Shown: one piece after another, positions 8,481 through 17,221 of the stretch
How positions within the stretch are numbered: position 1 is the first letter of the stretch
How the letters are laid out: each line of letters starts with the position of its first letter
NCBI GenBank assembly: GCA_022828125.1
Contig: JAJEJD010000032.1
Location: forward strand, 1 to 64,000
Source: a bacterium
GTDB lineage: Bacteria > UBA8248
DNA length: 64,000 bases
Reading direction: 5' to 3'
Translations under genes and position numbers: made by a program
Notes under the pieces: generated by a model
What the model saw: only the letters and a program-made list of their open reading frames with translations
Database searches by the model: none
What the model was told of the DNA's origin: nothing

Positions 8481-9692
8481 ATGCTCGCAGGCTACCGCAT
8501 CCTCGATCTCGGACAGGTCATCGCCGGAACCATCGGCAGCATGATCCTCGCCGATATGGGGGCCGAGGTCATCAAAGTCGAATCTCCACAAGGCGACATC
8601 GGGCGCAACCCCGCCATCGCGGGAATCGGCCCCGTTTCAAGCATCTTTCTCACCTTCAACCGTGGGAAAAAGGGCATCGTCATCGACCTGAAAAAATCCG
8701 AAGGCAAGGAAGTGTTTTTGGACCTTGTGGAGAAATCAGACGCCGTAATGGTGAACTTCCGGCCCGGCACGATGGACCGGCTGGGTCTCGGGTTTGATGT
8801 GCTGAAAGCGAGAAACCCCGATATCGTGTTCATCGATTCGAGCGGATACGGAGAACAAGGCCCATGGCGCGACAAACCCGCCTTCGATCTTGTCGAGCAG
8901 GCCGTAAGCGGCCACATGGCCATCACAGGCGAGCCGAACCGCCCGCCCGCCAGAAACGGATCGCCCACGGCGGATATCTCTACCGCCCTCTATACCGCCA
9001 TCGCCTGCATGGCGGGCCTGTTGGCCAAGGCGAAAGGAAGAAGCGGAACGCATCTGGAAGTGCCGATGTTCGACGTTCAACTCGCCATGCTCGGCTATAT
9101 CTCGACCATGTATCTCAACAACGGCGACATACCAGAGCCGCCCGGCAACGCCCATGAGTACATGGTGCCCTACCAGGCATTCCCGACGGCCACGATCTAC
9201 ATCGTCCTCTCTCCGCGCGAGGAGCGTTTCTGGAAAAAAATGTGCGAGGTGATGGGAATGGATGAGCTGGCGGACGACCCGCGCTTTAAGACAAACGACC
9301 TGCGCTCCGAGAACAGAGACGTGCTTCTCCCCATCATGGAAGAGATTTTGATGACCCGCCCGGGCGAGGAGTGGATTGAACTCTTCGAGGCGGCGGGAGT
9401 TCCCTCCGCACCGGTGAACCCGCTCGACCGCGCACTCGACAATGAGCAGGTCGAAGCGAGGCGGCTCATTCGAGAATATGAATACCCCGAAGTCGGAACG
9501 GTAAAAATCGTGGGCAATCCCATCCTGAATCGCACGGCAAACGGAAACCCTGACCCGGAACCCGCCCCCCTTCACGGGGGTGACACCGAGGCGATCCTCC
9601 GTGATCTTCTTCTTTATGGGGATGAGCAAATTCACGCACTCATCGAATCGAAGGTCGTCATAGCTGCCGGATCGGAAGTTTCCCCAAAATAA
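8481..9692 (+). CDS. CaiB/BaiF family CoA transferase
   Basis: A 403-residue class III CoA transferase that moves CoA between acids. The N-terminus AGYRILDLGQVIAGTIGSMILADMGAEVIK is diagnostic (shown here in part: DMGAEVIKVE), followed by RGKKGIVIDL, NFRPGTMDRLGLG and DIVFIDSSGYGEQGPW. I start at ATG 8481 with AAGGA upstream; a longer frame starting at 8361 would overlap the MaoC gene with no family support. It ends the acyl-CoA dehydrogenase/MaoC operon and probably activates the substrate acid. The next 196 bases are AT-rich up to comM. Confidence 0.9.
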   Translation: MLAGYRILDLGQVIAGTIGSMILADMGAEVIKVESPQGDIGRNPAIAGIGPVSSIFLTFNRGKKGIVIDLKKSEGKEVFLDLVEKSDAVMVNFRPGTMDRLGLGFDVLKARNPDIVFIDSSGYGEQGPWRDKPAFDLVEQAVSGHMAITGEPNRPPARNGSPTADISTALYTAIACMAGLLAKAKGRSGTHLEVPMFDVQLAMLGYISTMYLNNGDIPEPPGNAHEYMVPYQAFPTATIYIVLSPREERFWKKMCEVMGMDELADDPRFKTNDLRSENRDVLLPIMEEILMTRPGEEWIELFEAAGVPSAPVNPLDRALDNEQVEARRLIREYEYPEVGTVKIVGNPILNRTANGNPDPEPAPLHGGDTEAILRDLLLYGDEQIHALIESKVVIAAGSEVSPK

Positions 9693-9888
9693 GCCGCAAC
9701 CCGTCAAGAACTTAGCAATCATCTGACTGAATACCGCTTCTCCCCCTGCTCAACCGAAAAAACTCCCGTCGGAAGGCCAGAAAAGTAGAATTTCATGAAA
9801 TTTTTCGATTCGGAGTTGATTTCGTTATATTTTCGTTATATATTTCGCTTTATCTTTGCTACTCCACGAGACAACCCGGAGAATTGCC

Positions 9889-11421
9889 ATGCTTGCCAAA
9901 ACCCAAGCAGCAGCCGTACTGGGCGTAGACGCCTACCCCGTCGAAGTGGAGGTCGACCTCGCACCGGGTCTCCCCTATTACGCCACCGTCGGCCTGCCCG
10001 ACGCCGCCGTCAAGGAGAGCAAGGACAGGATTCGCGCCGCCATCCTCAACACGGGCTTCATCTACCCGATGGGGCGCATCACCGTCAGCCTCTCACCGGC
10101 GGACGTCCGCAAGGAGGGCAGCGCCTTCGATTTGCCCATTGCGCTCTCGATACTGCGCGCGAACGGCGTATTTCACTCACGCTCTCAAATGGAGGATTCT
10201 CTCCTGTTTCTAGGTGAACTGGCGCTGGATGGTTCTTTGCGGCCCATCCGGGGAGCACTCAACATCGCCGTTCTCGCCAAGAAGATGGGCAAGCGCGGCC
10301 TCGTCCTCCCGGCGGAAAACGCGCCCGAGGCCGCCGTGGTCGATAAGCTGGAGGTCTATCCCGTGCACACGCTTCCCCAGGTGGTGGGTTTCATCCGGGA
10401 GGAAATCGACATCCTCCCGGCATGTTGCGAGAAAAACGGGATAGTGAAAAAAGAGGTCGAAAGAATCAATTTCTCGGACATTCGAGGACAGCACCAGGCC
10501 AAACGCGCCGTGGAGGTTGCGGCTGCGGGATCCCACAACCTGCTGATGATAGGCCCGCCCGGCAGCGGAAAAAGTATGCTGGCGAAAAGATTCCCCACCA
10601 TACTGCCCCCACTGTCTCTGGACGAAGCCATCGAGACGAGCCAGGTGTGGAGCGTGCTCGGCAAGCTCACAAAGCATGATTCGTTGATTGAGGAAAGGCC
10701 TTTCCGCGCTCCGCACCACACCATCAGCGACGCAGGCCTGGTGGGTGGAGGCGCGTTGCCGCTGCCCGGAGAGGCCTCGCTCGCGCACAACGGTGTGTTG
10801 TTCCTCGATGAACTACCCGAGTTTCGGAAAAACGTGCTCGAAACCCTGCGTGGCCCGCTTGAGGACGGGAAAATCACCATCAGCAGAGCGCAGGCGAGCC
10901 TCTCGTTTCCGGCCCGTTTCATGCTCACCGCCGCGATGAACCCCTGCATTTGCGGCCTGCGGACGGATGGCGCATGCACCTGCACGCCCAAGCAGGTGGC
11001 CCGGTACCGCTCGCGCATCTCGGGGCCGATTCTCGATCGCATCGACATCCACATCAACGTACCCAGGGTACCGTGGAAAGAACTCGCCGAAGACCCCGAG
11101 GGGGAGAGTTCGGCTACGATCAGAGGCCGCGTTCTCACGTCGCAGAAAATTCAGAAAGAGCGCTTCAAGGACCACCCCGGCGTATACGCCAACGCCCACA
11201 TGGGGCCCGCTCTCATCAACGAGCACTGTAAACTCGAAGCCGAGGGCAGACGCCTGCTCAAGCTGGCGGTGGAGAAATTGGGTCTATCGGCGCGCGCCTA
11301 TCATCGCGTGCTGAAAGTGGCGCGGACCATCAGCGATCTGGCCGGGGAAAAAGACATCTCCCCCCAGCATGTGGCGGAGGCGGTTCAATACCGCCAACTG
11401 GACAGACAGATGCTCGCCTGA
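9889..11421 (+). CDS. comM: YifB/ComM family Mg-chelatase-like AAA+ ATPase
   Basis: A 510-residue protein of the ComM (YifB) family, an AAA+ helicase that promotes branch migration during natural transformation in characterised species. Domains run N-terminal ChlI-like fold (VEVEVDLAPGLPYY, VGLPDAAVKESKDR), Walker A GPPGSGKSMLA near residue 217, Walker B LFLDELPEF near 302, a Cys-rich insertion NPCICG...CTCT, and the C-terminal lid ending EAVQYRQLDRQMLA. ATG 9889 has CGGAGA 7 bases upstream. The AT-rich 9760-9870 region is the likely promoter area. Its last ~150 bases are duplicated at 12740-12891. Confidence 0.93.
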   Translation: MLAKTQAAAVLGVDAYPVEVEVDLAPGLPYYATVGLPDAAVKESKDRIRAAILNTGFIYPMGRITVSLSPADVRKEGSAFDLPIALSILRANGVFHSRSQMEDSLLFLGELALDGSLRPIRGALNIAVLAKKMGKRGLVLPAENAPEAAVVDKLEVYPVHTLPQVVGFIREEIDILPACCEKNGIVKKEVERINFSDIRGQHQAKRAVEVAAAGSHNLLMIGPPGSGKSMLAKRFPTILPPLSLDEAIETSQVWSVLGKLTKHDSLIEERPFRAPHHTISDAGLVGGGALPLPGEASLAHNGVLFLDELPEFRKNVLETLRGPLEDGKITISRAQASLSFPARFMLTAAMNPCICGLRTDGACTCTPKQVARYRSRISGPILDRIDIHINVPRVPWKELAEDPEGESSATIRGRVLTSQKIQKERFKDHPGVYANAHMGPALINEHCKLEAEGRRLLKLAVEKLGLSARAYHRVLKVARTISDLAGEKDISPQHVAEAVQYRQLDRQMLA

Positions 11422-11514
11422 ACCTCGCGGATTCTGTGTCGAGATCGACGGGCATCCACCTTGTTTGTATTTTCAAAAACAGGCACAGCCGATACATGCT
11501 CCTCCATTTTGGGC

Positions 11515-11520
11515 TATACT
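11515..11520 (+). promoter_or_regulatory. Probable -10 box TATACT for the first LLM gene
   Basis: TATACT in the context GGGCTATACTGGGCGCATC lies 31 bases before ATG 11552. It matches the box before the duplicated gene and resembles that at 1196. The -35 is weak. Confidence 0.45.
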
Positions 11521-11551
11521 GGGCGCATCTCTCACCACAGAGGTTTTTGAT

Positions 11552-12667
11552 ATGGGGACAGAATACGCCTGGTTTCTCCCGTCGGCCAGGGCGGGTGACG
11601 GCCAAAAGATCAACACCAAGGTGCCTGAGCGAAAACCCACCATCGAGTACCTCTCGCGCGTTGCGAGCGCCGCCGAGCGGGCCGGTTTCGTGAACCTTCT
11701 GGTGCCCACCGGCACCCACTGCCTGGACGCCTGGCTCGTAGCCGCAGGCGTGGCGCAGCATACCGAAAGAATCAAATTCTGCGTGGCGTTCCGACCGGGT
11801 CTCACCAGCCCCGTATTCGCCGCCCAGACGGCAAACACGCTCGACGCGCTTACCGGCGGACGCTTGACGCTCAACGTCGTCACCGGTTCGAGCCACGCGG
11901 AGCAGATGCGCTACGGCGACCACCTTGCACACGATGAGCGCTACGACAGGACGGAGGAGTTTCTGGAGATCGTCACGCGCATCTGGAGCGCAGACGCTCC
12001 CATCACCTACAAAGGGAAGTATTTCGACATCAAAGAAGCCGCCTTTTTCCCGATCCACGTCTCCAAACCCTGGCCGCCCATCTATCTCGGCGGGAGTTCG
12101 GAGCCCGGCCGCCGGGTAGGAGCGAAATTCTCCGACGTGCACATGATGTACGCCGTGGATGTGGAGACCATCGCCAAGGACGCGCTCGACATGAAGCGGC
12201 GCGCCGCGGAGGTCGGCCGCGAAGAGCAGATAAAATTCGGCGTCCGGATGCACATCCTTTGCCGGGAGACAAAGGCGGAGGCGAAAAAAGCCGCACAAGC
12301 GCTCATCGAGGGGAGCGACATCTCGAACGTGCAGGTCTGGGCCGACTTGAAGACCAAATCGGAGAGCACGGGCCAGACGCGGGTGAACGAACTGGCGAAA
12401 GGCGAATCGCTCTGGATCACCGACACCTTGTGGATGGGTGTGAATACGGTTCGCGCGGGCCCGGGTGCCTGCCTGGTGGGAACGCCGGACATGATCGCCA
12501 AGGCGCTCAAGGAATACGTGGACGTGGGCGTTCACACGTTCATTCTCTCAGGTTGGCCGCACGTCGAGGAGGTGGAGATATTCGGACGCGAGATCATGCC
12601 CCTGCTCGAGGATACGGAGCCCATCACCCTGGAGCCCCCCAAGCCCGTCCTCGCCGAATACGATTGA
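11552..12667 (+). CDS. LLM-class flavin-dependent monooxygenase, SsuD-like (copy 1)
   Basis: A 371-residue luciferase-like monooxygenase resembling the alkanesulfonate monooxygenase SsuD branch: AYTARHGD-type segments are replaced here by VPTGTHCLDAW, FRPGLTSPVFAAQ, NVVTGSSHAEQMRYGD and IYLGGSSEPGRRVGAKFSD. The family oxygenates small organics with reduced FMN from a partner reductase; none is next door. AGAGG lies 8 bases before ATG 11552. Its near-identical twin at 13024 arose by tandem duplication; differences are scattered and conservative, and both frames are intact, so both are probably functional. Confidence 0.88.
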   Translation: MGTEYAWFLPSARAGDGQKINTKVPERKPTIEYLSRVASAAERAGFVNLLVPTGTHCLDAWLVAAGVAQHTERIKFCVAFRPGLTSPVFAAQTANTLDALTGGRLTLNVVTGSSHAEQMRYGDHLAHDERYDRTEEFLEIVTRIWSADAPITYKGKYFDIKEAAFFPIHVSKPWPPIYLGGSSEPGRRVGAKFSDVHMMYAVDVETIAKDALDMKRRAAEVGREEQIKFGVRMHILCRETKAEAKKAAQALIEGSDISNVQVWADLKTKSESTGQTRVNELAKGESLWITDTLWMGVNTVRAGPGACLVGTPDMIAKALKEYVDVGVHTFILSGWPHVEEVEIFGREIMPLLEDTEPITLEPPKPVLAEYD

Positions 12668-12686
12668 TAATAGAACGCAACGGAAA

Positions 12687-12891
12687 GGCCGACGCCGGCC
12701 TTCTCGCCCTCATGGTACCCAGGAAATTCGGCGGTAGCGGTGGAAAAACCGGGTCTCTCGGCGTGCGCCTATCATCGCGTGCTGAAAGTGGCGCGGACCA
12801 TCGGCGATCTGGCCGGGGAAAAGACACCTCTCCCCAGCATGTGGCGGAGGCGGTTCAGTACCGCCAACCGGACAGAAAGATGCCCGTCTGA
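12687..12891 (+). pseudogene. Chimeric duplication scar: ACAD internal fragment joined to comM 3' fragment
   Basis: Bases 12687-12740 match the acyl-CoA dehydrogenase at 14326-14379 (DAGLLSLMVPREFGG region). They run straight into a copy of comM bases 11269-11421, ending with the same stop context at 12889-12891. A one-base loss in the GGGGAAAA-GACA stretch shifts the comM frame. The joint sits in GGCGGT/GGTGG, which both parents share, so a short-homology crossover is likely. No function is expected. Confidence 0.85.
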
Positions 12892-12984
12892 ACCTCGCGA
12901 CCCCGATATTGAGATTGACGCGCATCCGCCTTGTTTGTATTTTCAGAACCGGGTGGGAGGCATATACATTCCATGATTTTGGAT

Positions 12985-12990
12985 TATACT
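12985..12990 (+). promoter_or_regulatory. Probable -10 box TATACT for the second LLM gene
   Basis: TATACT in GGATTATACTATGCCCCATC lies 34 bases before ATG 13024. It was kept through the duplication while much of the surrounding spacer drifted, which supports function. Confidence 0.45.
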
Positions 12991-13023
12991 ATGCCCCATC
13001 TCTCACTTTAGAGGTTTCTGAAC

Positions 13024-14139
13024 ATGGGGACAGAATACGCTTGGTTTCTCCCGTCGGCCAGGGCAGGTGACGGCCACAAAATCAACACCAGGGTGCCTGA
13101 GCGAAAACCCACCATCGAGTACCTCTCCCAGGTGGCGAGCGCCGCCGAGCGGGCCGGTTTCGTTAACCTGCTGGTGCCCACCGGCACCCACTGCATGGAC
13201 GCCTGGCTCGTGGCCGCAGGCGTGGCCCAGCACACGGAGAAAATCAAATTTTGCGTGGCGTTCCGCCCCGGCCTTACCAGTCCCGTATTCGCCGCTCAGA
13301 CGGCGAGCACGCTCGACGCGCTCACCGGCGGGCGGCTGACGCTCAACGTCGTCACCGGTTCGAGTCACGTGGAGCAGATGCGCTACGGCGACCACCTCGT
13401 GCACGACGAGCGCTACGACAGGACGGATGAGTTCCTGGAGATCGTCACCCGCATCTGGAGCGCCGATGCTCCCATGACTTACAAGGGTAAGTATTTCGAC
13501 ATACGCGAAGCCGCATTTTTTCCGATCCACGTCTCCAAACCCTGGCCGCCCATCTATCTCGGCGGAAGCTCGGAACCCGGCCGCCGGGTGGGGGCGAAAT
13601 TCTCGGACGTGCACATGATGTACGCCGTCGACGTGGAAACCATCGCCAAAGACGTGCTCGACATGAGGCGCCGAGCCGCGGAGTTTGGGCGCGAGGATAA
13701 GATTCAATTCGGTGTGCGCATGCACATCCTTTGCCGGGAGACCAGGGCGGAGGCGAAAAAAGCCGCGCAAGCGCTCATCGAGGGGAGCGACATTTCGAAC
13801 GTGCAGGCCTGGGCCGACATGAAGACCAAAACGGAGAGCACCGGGCAGACGCGCGTCAACGAGTTGGCAAAAGGCGAATCGCTCTGGATCACCGACACCT
13901 TGTGGATGGGCGTGAACACCGTCCGAGCGGGCGCGGGCGCTTCGCTGGTGGGCACGCCCGACATGATCGCCAAGGCGCTCAAAGAATACGTGGACGTGGG
14001 CGTTCACACGTTCATCCTCTCAGGTTGGCCGCACGTCGAGGAGGTGGAGATATTCGGACGCGAGATCATGCCGCTGCTGGAGGATACCGAGCCCATCACC
14101 CTGGAGCAGCCCTTGCCCGCACTCGCGGAATACGACTGA
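13024..14139 (+). CDS. LLM-class flavin-dependent monooxygenase, SsuD-like (copy 2)
   Basis: A 371-residue near twin of the protein at 11552, with the same segments (VPTGTHCMDAW, FRPGLTSPVFAAQ, NVVTGSSHVEQMRYGD, GGSSEPGRRVGAKFSD). Most differences are single conservative changes (K/H, R/Q, E/D), consistent with purifying selection after duplication. AGAGG at 13010-13014 lies ahead of ATG 13024. It sits 43 bases before the acyl-CoA dehydrogenase gene, so this copy keeps the ancestral neighbour relation on the right and copy 1 keeps it on the left. The substrate is unknown. Confidence 0.88.
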   Translation: MGTEYAWFLPSARAGDGHKINTRVPERKPTIEYLSQVASAAERAGFVNLLVPTGTHCMDAWLVAAGVAQHTEKIKFCVAFRPGLTSPVFAAQTASTLDALTGGRLTLNVVTGSSHVEQMRYGDHLVHDERYDRTDEFLEIVTRIWSADAPMTYKGKYFDIREAAFFPIHVSKPWPPIYLGGSSEPGRRVGAKFSDVHMMYAVDVETIAKDVLDMRRRAAEFGREDKIQFGVRMHILCRETRAEAKKAAQALIEGSDISNVQAWADMKTKTESTGQTRVNELAKGESLWITDTLWMGVNTVRAGAGASLVGTPDMIAKALKEYVDVGVHTFILSGWPHVEEVEIFGREIMPLLEDTEPITLEQPLPALAEYD

Positions 14140-14182
14140 AGAGAGAAAAAAACGTCATAGCAACAGAAAAAGGAAATTCTTG

Positions 14183-15361
14183 ATGAACAGTTCCGCCGGC
14201 GCGCTCGGCGCCGAATCGAAAAAATGGGTTGACCTCGCCGAATCACTGGCGCAGGAGAAATTCGCGCCGCGCGCGAAGATGATCGACGAGGAATCGCGCT
14301 TTCCGGTCGAAAACTATCAGGAACTGGCCGACGCCGGCCTTCTCTCTCTCATGGTGCCCAGGGAATTCGGCGGCATCGGCGCGGATTCGCTCACCTACGT
14401 CACGGTGCTTTCCAAGATTGCGAAAGGCTGCGCCTCCACCGGCCTCACGTTCAACATGCACAGCGCCGTCGTGGATTTTCTGGGGCAAATCGCCTCCAAA
14501 GAACAGATGGAGCGCTACTTCTCCGAAGTGGTGAACGAAGGCGCCATCTTCGCCTCCATTACGAGTGAGCCGGGCAGTTCCTTCCGCGACAAACTGGCGG
14601 TGCGCACTTCCATTCGCGAGGATAACGGCCTCTACCGCCTCCACGGCAAGAAGCATTTCTGCTCCCTCTCCACAGGGGCGACATATTACTTCACCTGGAG
14701 CTACCTCGACGGCGCGGAAACCCTGCAGGAGGGTCTTCTGAACGTGATGATCCCCGCCGCGAGAGAGAACATTGAAATCCTGGATGATTGGCACACGATC
14801 GGCATGCGGGGAACGGCTTCCAACTCCCTGATGTTTCACGACGTAGCCGTGAAGCCGGACGAGATCATCGGGGATCCGGGCAGCATTCTGGGCAAGGACA
14901 TGAGCATGTGGTCTCTGGGATACACTGCCGTCTACATCGGCATAGCCGAAGCGGCCTATCAGTTCACGGTAGATTACGTGAAAAAGACGAAATCGGGCAT
15001 GGGGGTCCCTCTGGGCGAGCTGGACCGCACGCAGCGCCAGATTGGTGAGATGGCCATGCTGCTCGAGAACGCTCGCCGCGCCGCCGAGAAACTGGGTGCG
15101 CTCAGAGGAAACCTCGGGAAGATGGAACTGACCTTCATCCTCAACCAGGCGAAATACCTGGCGACCGAAGCCGCCAAGGAACTCGCCGAGCAGGGAATCC
15201 GGCTGTGCGGCGGACGCGGGCTTCACCGCTCCTTACCGCTCGAGCGTCACCTGAGAGACGCCGTGGCCGGCATCGTCATGCCGCCCGCCAACGACCGCTG
15301 CCTCGAAACCATCGGGCAAATCGCCCTGGGCCGTGAAGCGAAAACGCTCGATTTTCAGTAG
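14183..15361 (+). CDS. Acyl-CoA dehydrogenase family protein
   Basis: A 392-residue FAD-dependent acyl-CoA dehydrogenase: LMVPREFGGIGADSLTYV, ASITSEPGSSFRDKLAVR in the FAD-binding region, LHGKKHFCSLSTGATYY, and the C-terminal domain with EQGIRLCGGRGLHRSLPLERHLRDA. The TEPGSS-type stretch and shortened end recall the group that includes flavin monooxygenase-like and desulfurisation (DszC/SfnC-type) enzymes, so it may not be a simple beta-oxidation enzyme; pairing with an SsuD-like LLM enzyme fits sulfur-compound use, but that is inference. ATG 14183 has AGGA 8 bases upstream; an in-frame TTG directly precedes it. Confidence 0.85.
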   Translation: MNSSAGALGAESKKWVDLAESLAQEKFAPRAKMIDEESRFPVENYQELADAGLLSLMVPREFGGIGADSLTYVTVLSKIAKGCASTGLTFNMHSAVVDFLGQIASKEQMERYFSEVVNEGAIFASITSEPGSSFRDKLAVRTSIREDNGLYRLHGKKHFCSLSTGATYYFTWSYLDGAETLQEGLLNVMIPAARENIEILDDWHTIGMRGTASNSLMFHDVAVKPDEIIGDPGSILGKDMSMWSLGYTAVYIGIAEAAYQFTVDYVKKTKSGMGVPLGELDRTQRQIGEMAMLLENARRAAEKLGALRGNLGKMELTFILNQAKYLATEAAKELAEQGIRLCGGRGLHRSLPLERHLRDAVAGIVMPPANDRCLETIGQIALGREAKTLDFQ

Positions 15362-15448
15362 CAATTCATCGAACGGGCCTCATGCGGCCCGACGCAGCGG
15401 CCGGGCAGACGCCTCCTTGCCGTGCCCATTCACAAGAGGGATTCCGCC

Positions 15449-17005
15449 CTATTCCCCCGTTCCCGCCTTTCCGGCGCGACGCGAGTCCCCATAGGCAGTG
15501 AGGCGGCCGGCATCCCCCACCGCCACAGCGTGCACGCCACCGAAGAAGTGGTGGGGGTACGCATAAGGCGCAACCTCCAAACCACTCTGCCGCAATGATT
15601 CTAAAACCGCCTCATCCACCGCATCCTCGACGTGCAGGGGGCCAACGTCCAGGTGCATGCGGGGGGCTTCCACTCCCTCTTGAAGGCTCATCTTCCGGTA
15701 AGACAGATTCAAGATGACCTGGGCTACCGCCGTGGGGATTCGGTACGAGCCGGGACTACCGACGCCTAAGCGAAATTTCTCCCCCTCGAAGACGAGGGTG
15801 GGGGCGTAACCCGCCATGGGCCGCTTGCCCGCGCCAAGGGAATTCCCGCGTCCCGGGCGGGGGTCCATCCAGTTCGTGTGGTTGTTCAGGATGATACCCG
15901 TGCCCGGCGCCACGACGCCCGAGCCCCACCCCATGCCCAGGGTCTGCGTCTGGCAGACCACGTTGCCCTGCGGGTCGATAATCGTGAAATGGGTGGTGGA
16001 ACCCGGCTCCATGTCGTGAACGTGAATGCCGGGGGCTCGCTTCTCGGCTATCGCGGCGGCGGCATACTCCTTGCTCAGGAGACGCTCCACAGGCATGTCG
16101 TAATGATAGGGATCGCCATAGACCGAGAATCTGTCGAGAAACGCCGCGCGCATGGCGCGTGCGAAAGCCAGGCCGCGCGCAGTCTCATCCGCAGCATCCC
16201 AATCGGGCAGCAGGACTTCGAGGAAATTCAATATCTGAATCAGGATGAGACCGGAAGAAGGCGGCGGCGCGGTGAGGAAACGCAGGTCCCGATAACGCGA
16301 GGCGAGCGGCGCCATCCAACGCACACGATAGTCTTTCATATCCGAGGCGTCGAGATAGCCACCACCGCCTCTCACCTCCTCCGCAATGGCTTCAGCGAGC
16401 GCGCCCTCGTAAAAAGCGTCCGCTCCTTTTTCTGCTATCTCGCGAAGCGTTCCCGCCAAATCCGGCTGGCGCAGGAGCGCGCCTTCGGCAAGCGGTTCGC
16501 CGGATGCCGAGTGGATTCTCCCGAGTTCAGGATATGCCGCGCAAAGCCCCCTAAAGCGCGGCTCCTCCTGCTGGCGGCGATAGAACCAGCCGACGTGAAA
16601 ACCCTCATCCGCCAGACGGATTGCGCCCTCGAACAATTCGTCCCAGGGCTTGCGCCCGTATTCGCGGTGAATCGCCTCTAGCCCGCGCAACAACCCCGGA
16701 ATCAGGACGGAGCGATGGCCCCGGCTGTGCGCCTGACCTGTATGTTGTCCGCTTTCATCGCACTCGAAAATACCGGGTTCCATTCCAGGGGGGCACTCGT
16801 TGCTGAAATCGACGAACCCGGCTCTTTTCTCGCTCTCGCGCCAGATGAGCGCCACGCCGCCGCCGCCCAGACCGGAATAGAAAGGCTCCGCCACACCCAG
16901 GGCCAGGGAGACGGCCACCGCCGCATCGCAGGCGTCTCCTCCCTCCTCCATCACGCGCAAGCCCGCTTCCACCGCTTTTTCATGAGCCGCCGCTACGGCG
17001 TACAT
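15449..17005 (-). CDS. Gamma-glutamyltransferase family protein
   Basis: A 518-residue Ntn-hydrolase precursor of the GGT family, which cleaves gamma-glutamyl amides after self-processing. The processing and nucleophile site is GSTTHFTIID with Thr337, preceded by the large-subunit start EKAVEAGLRVMEEGGDACDAAVA and followed by NNHTNWMDPRPG and GSPGSYRIPTAV. There is no signal peptide, so it is probably cytoplasmic, unlike classic periplasmic GGT. The gene stands alone, divergent from the EmrA-type gene across 216 bases. Acylase activity on other amides is possible. Confidence 0.88.
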   Translation of the reverse strand: MYAVAAAHEKAVEAGLRVMEEGGDACDAAVAVSLALGVAEPFYSGLGGGGVALIWRESEKRAGFVDFSNECPPGMEPGIFECDESGQHTGQAHSRGHRSVLIPGLLRGLEAIHREYGRKPWDELFEGAIRLADEGFHVGWFYRRQQEEPRFRGLCAAYPELGRIHSASGEPLAEGALLRQPDLAGTLREIAEKGADAFYEGALAEAIAEEVRGGGGYLDASDMKDYRVRWMAPLASRYRDLRFLTAPPPSSGLILIQILNFLEVLLPDWDAADETARGLAFARAMRAAFLDRFSVYGDPYHYDMPVERLLSKEYAAAAIAEKRAPGIHVHDMEPGSTTHFTIIDPQGNVVCQTQTLGMGWGSGVVAPGTGIILNNHTNWMDPRPGRGNSLGAGKRPMAGYAPTLVFEGEKFRLGVGSPGSYRIPTAVAQVILNLSYRKMSLQEGVEAPRMHLDVGPLHVEDAVDEAVLESLRQSGLEVAPYAYPHHFFGGVHAVAVGDAGRLTAYGDSRRAGKAGTGE

Positions 17006-17221
17006 ATGGATTCCCCCTGCGTTTTCTCCATCATTGATGCTTGAAGATTATAAGCATACCGGGGCTCCACGGCGCACGCGTGAGCGCGGGTCGCCCCTTG
17101 CCATGTCATTTTTCGGCTGCCCGCAATGACAAAACTGCATTATTTGCTGTAATTTAGGCGGGTTACCTTCGAATATCGCCGCGTTTCGAATAATCGGCAC
17201 GTTATTGAGCCACGGACATCT

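Larger units (their letters stand above)
11269..12739 (+). repeat. Tandem duplication, copy A (comM 3' end + LLM gene + scrap of ACAD)
   Basis: The end of comM, the LLM gene at 11552 and a 5'-internal scrap of the acyl-CoA dehydrogenase recur in the same order from 12740. comM base 11269 aligns with 12740, and the LLM starts are offset by 1472 bases. The dehydrogenase part of copy A has lost roughly 150 bases next to the LLM stop. Confidence 0.85.
12740..14379 (+). repeat. Tandem duplication, copy B (comM 3' fragment + LLM gene + start of ACAD)
   Basis: Second copy of the unit. It contains the comM fragment, the 130-base spacer with TTGTTTGTATTTTCA and its TATACT box, the second LLM gene and the start of the full acyl-CoA dehydrogenase. 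Identity to copy A is high in the LLM coding part and lower in the comM fragment, as expected once that fragment was free of selection. Confidence 0.85.

Noticed and set aside
15374-15391. CGGGCC/GGCCCG hairpin as a terminator between ACAD and the GGT-family gene
   Set aside because: The stem is only 6 bp and neither strand has a T tract after it.
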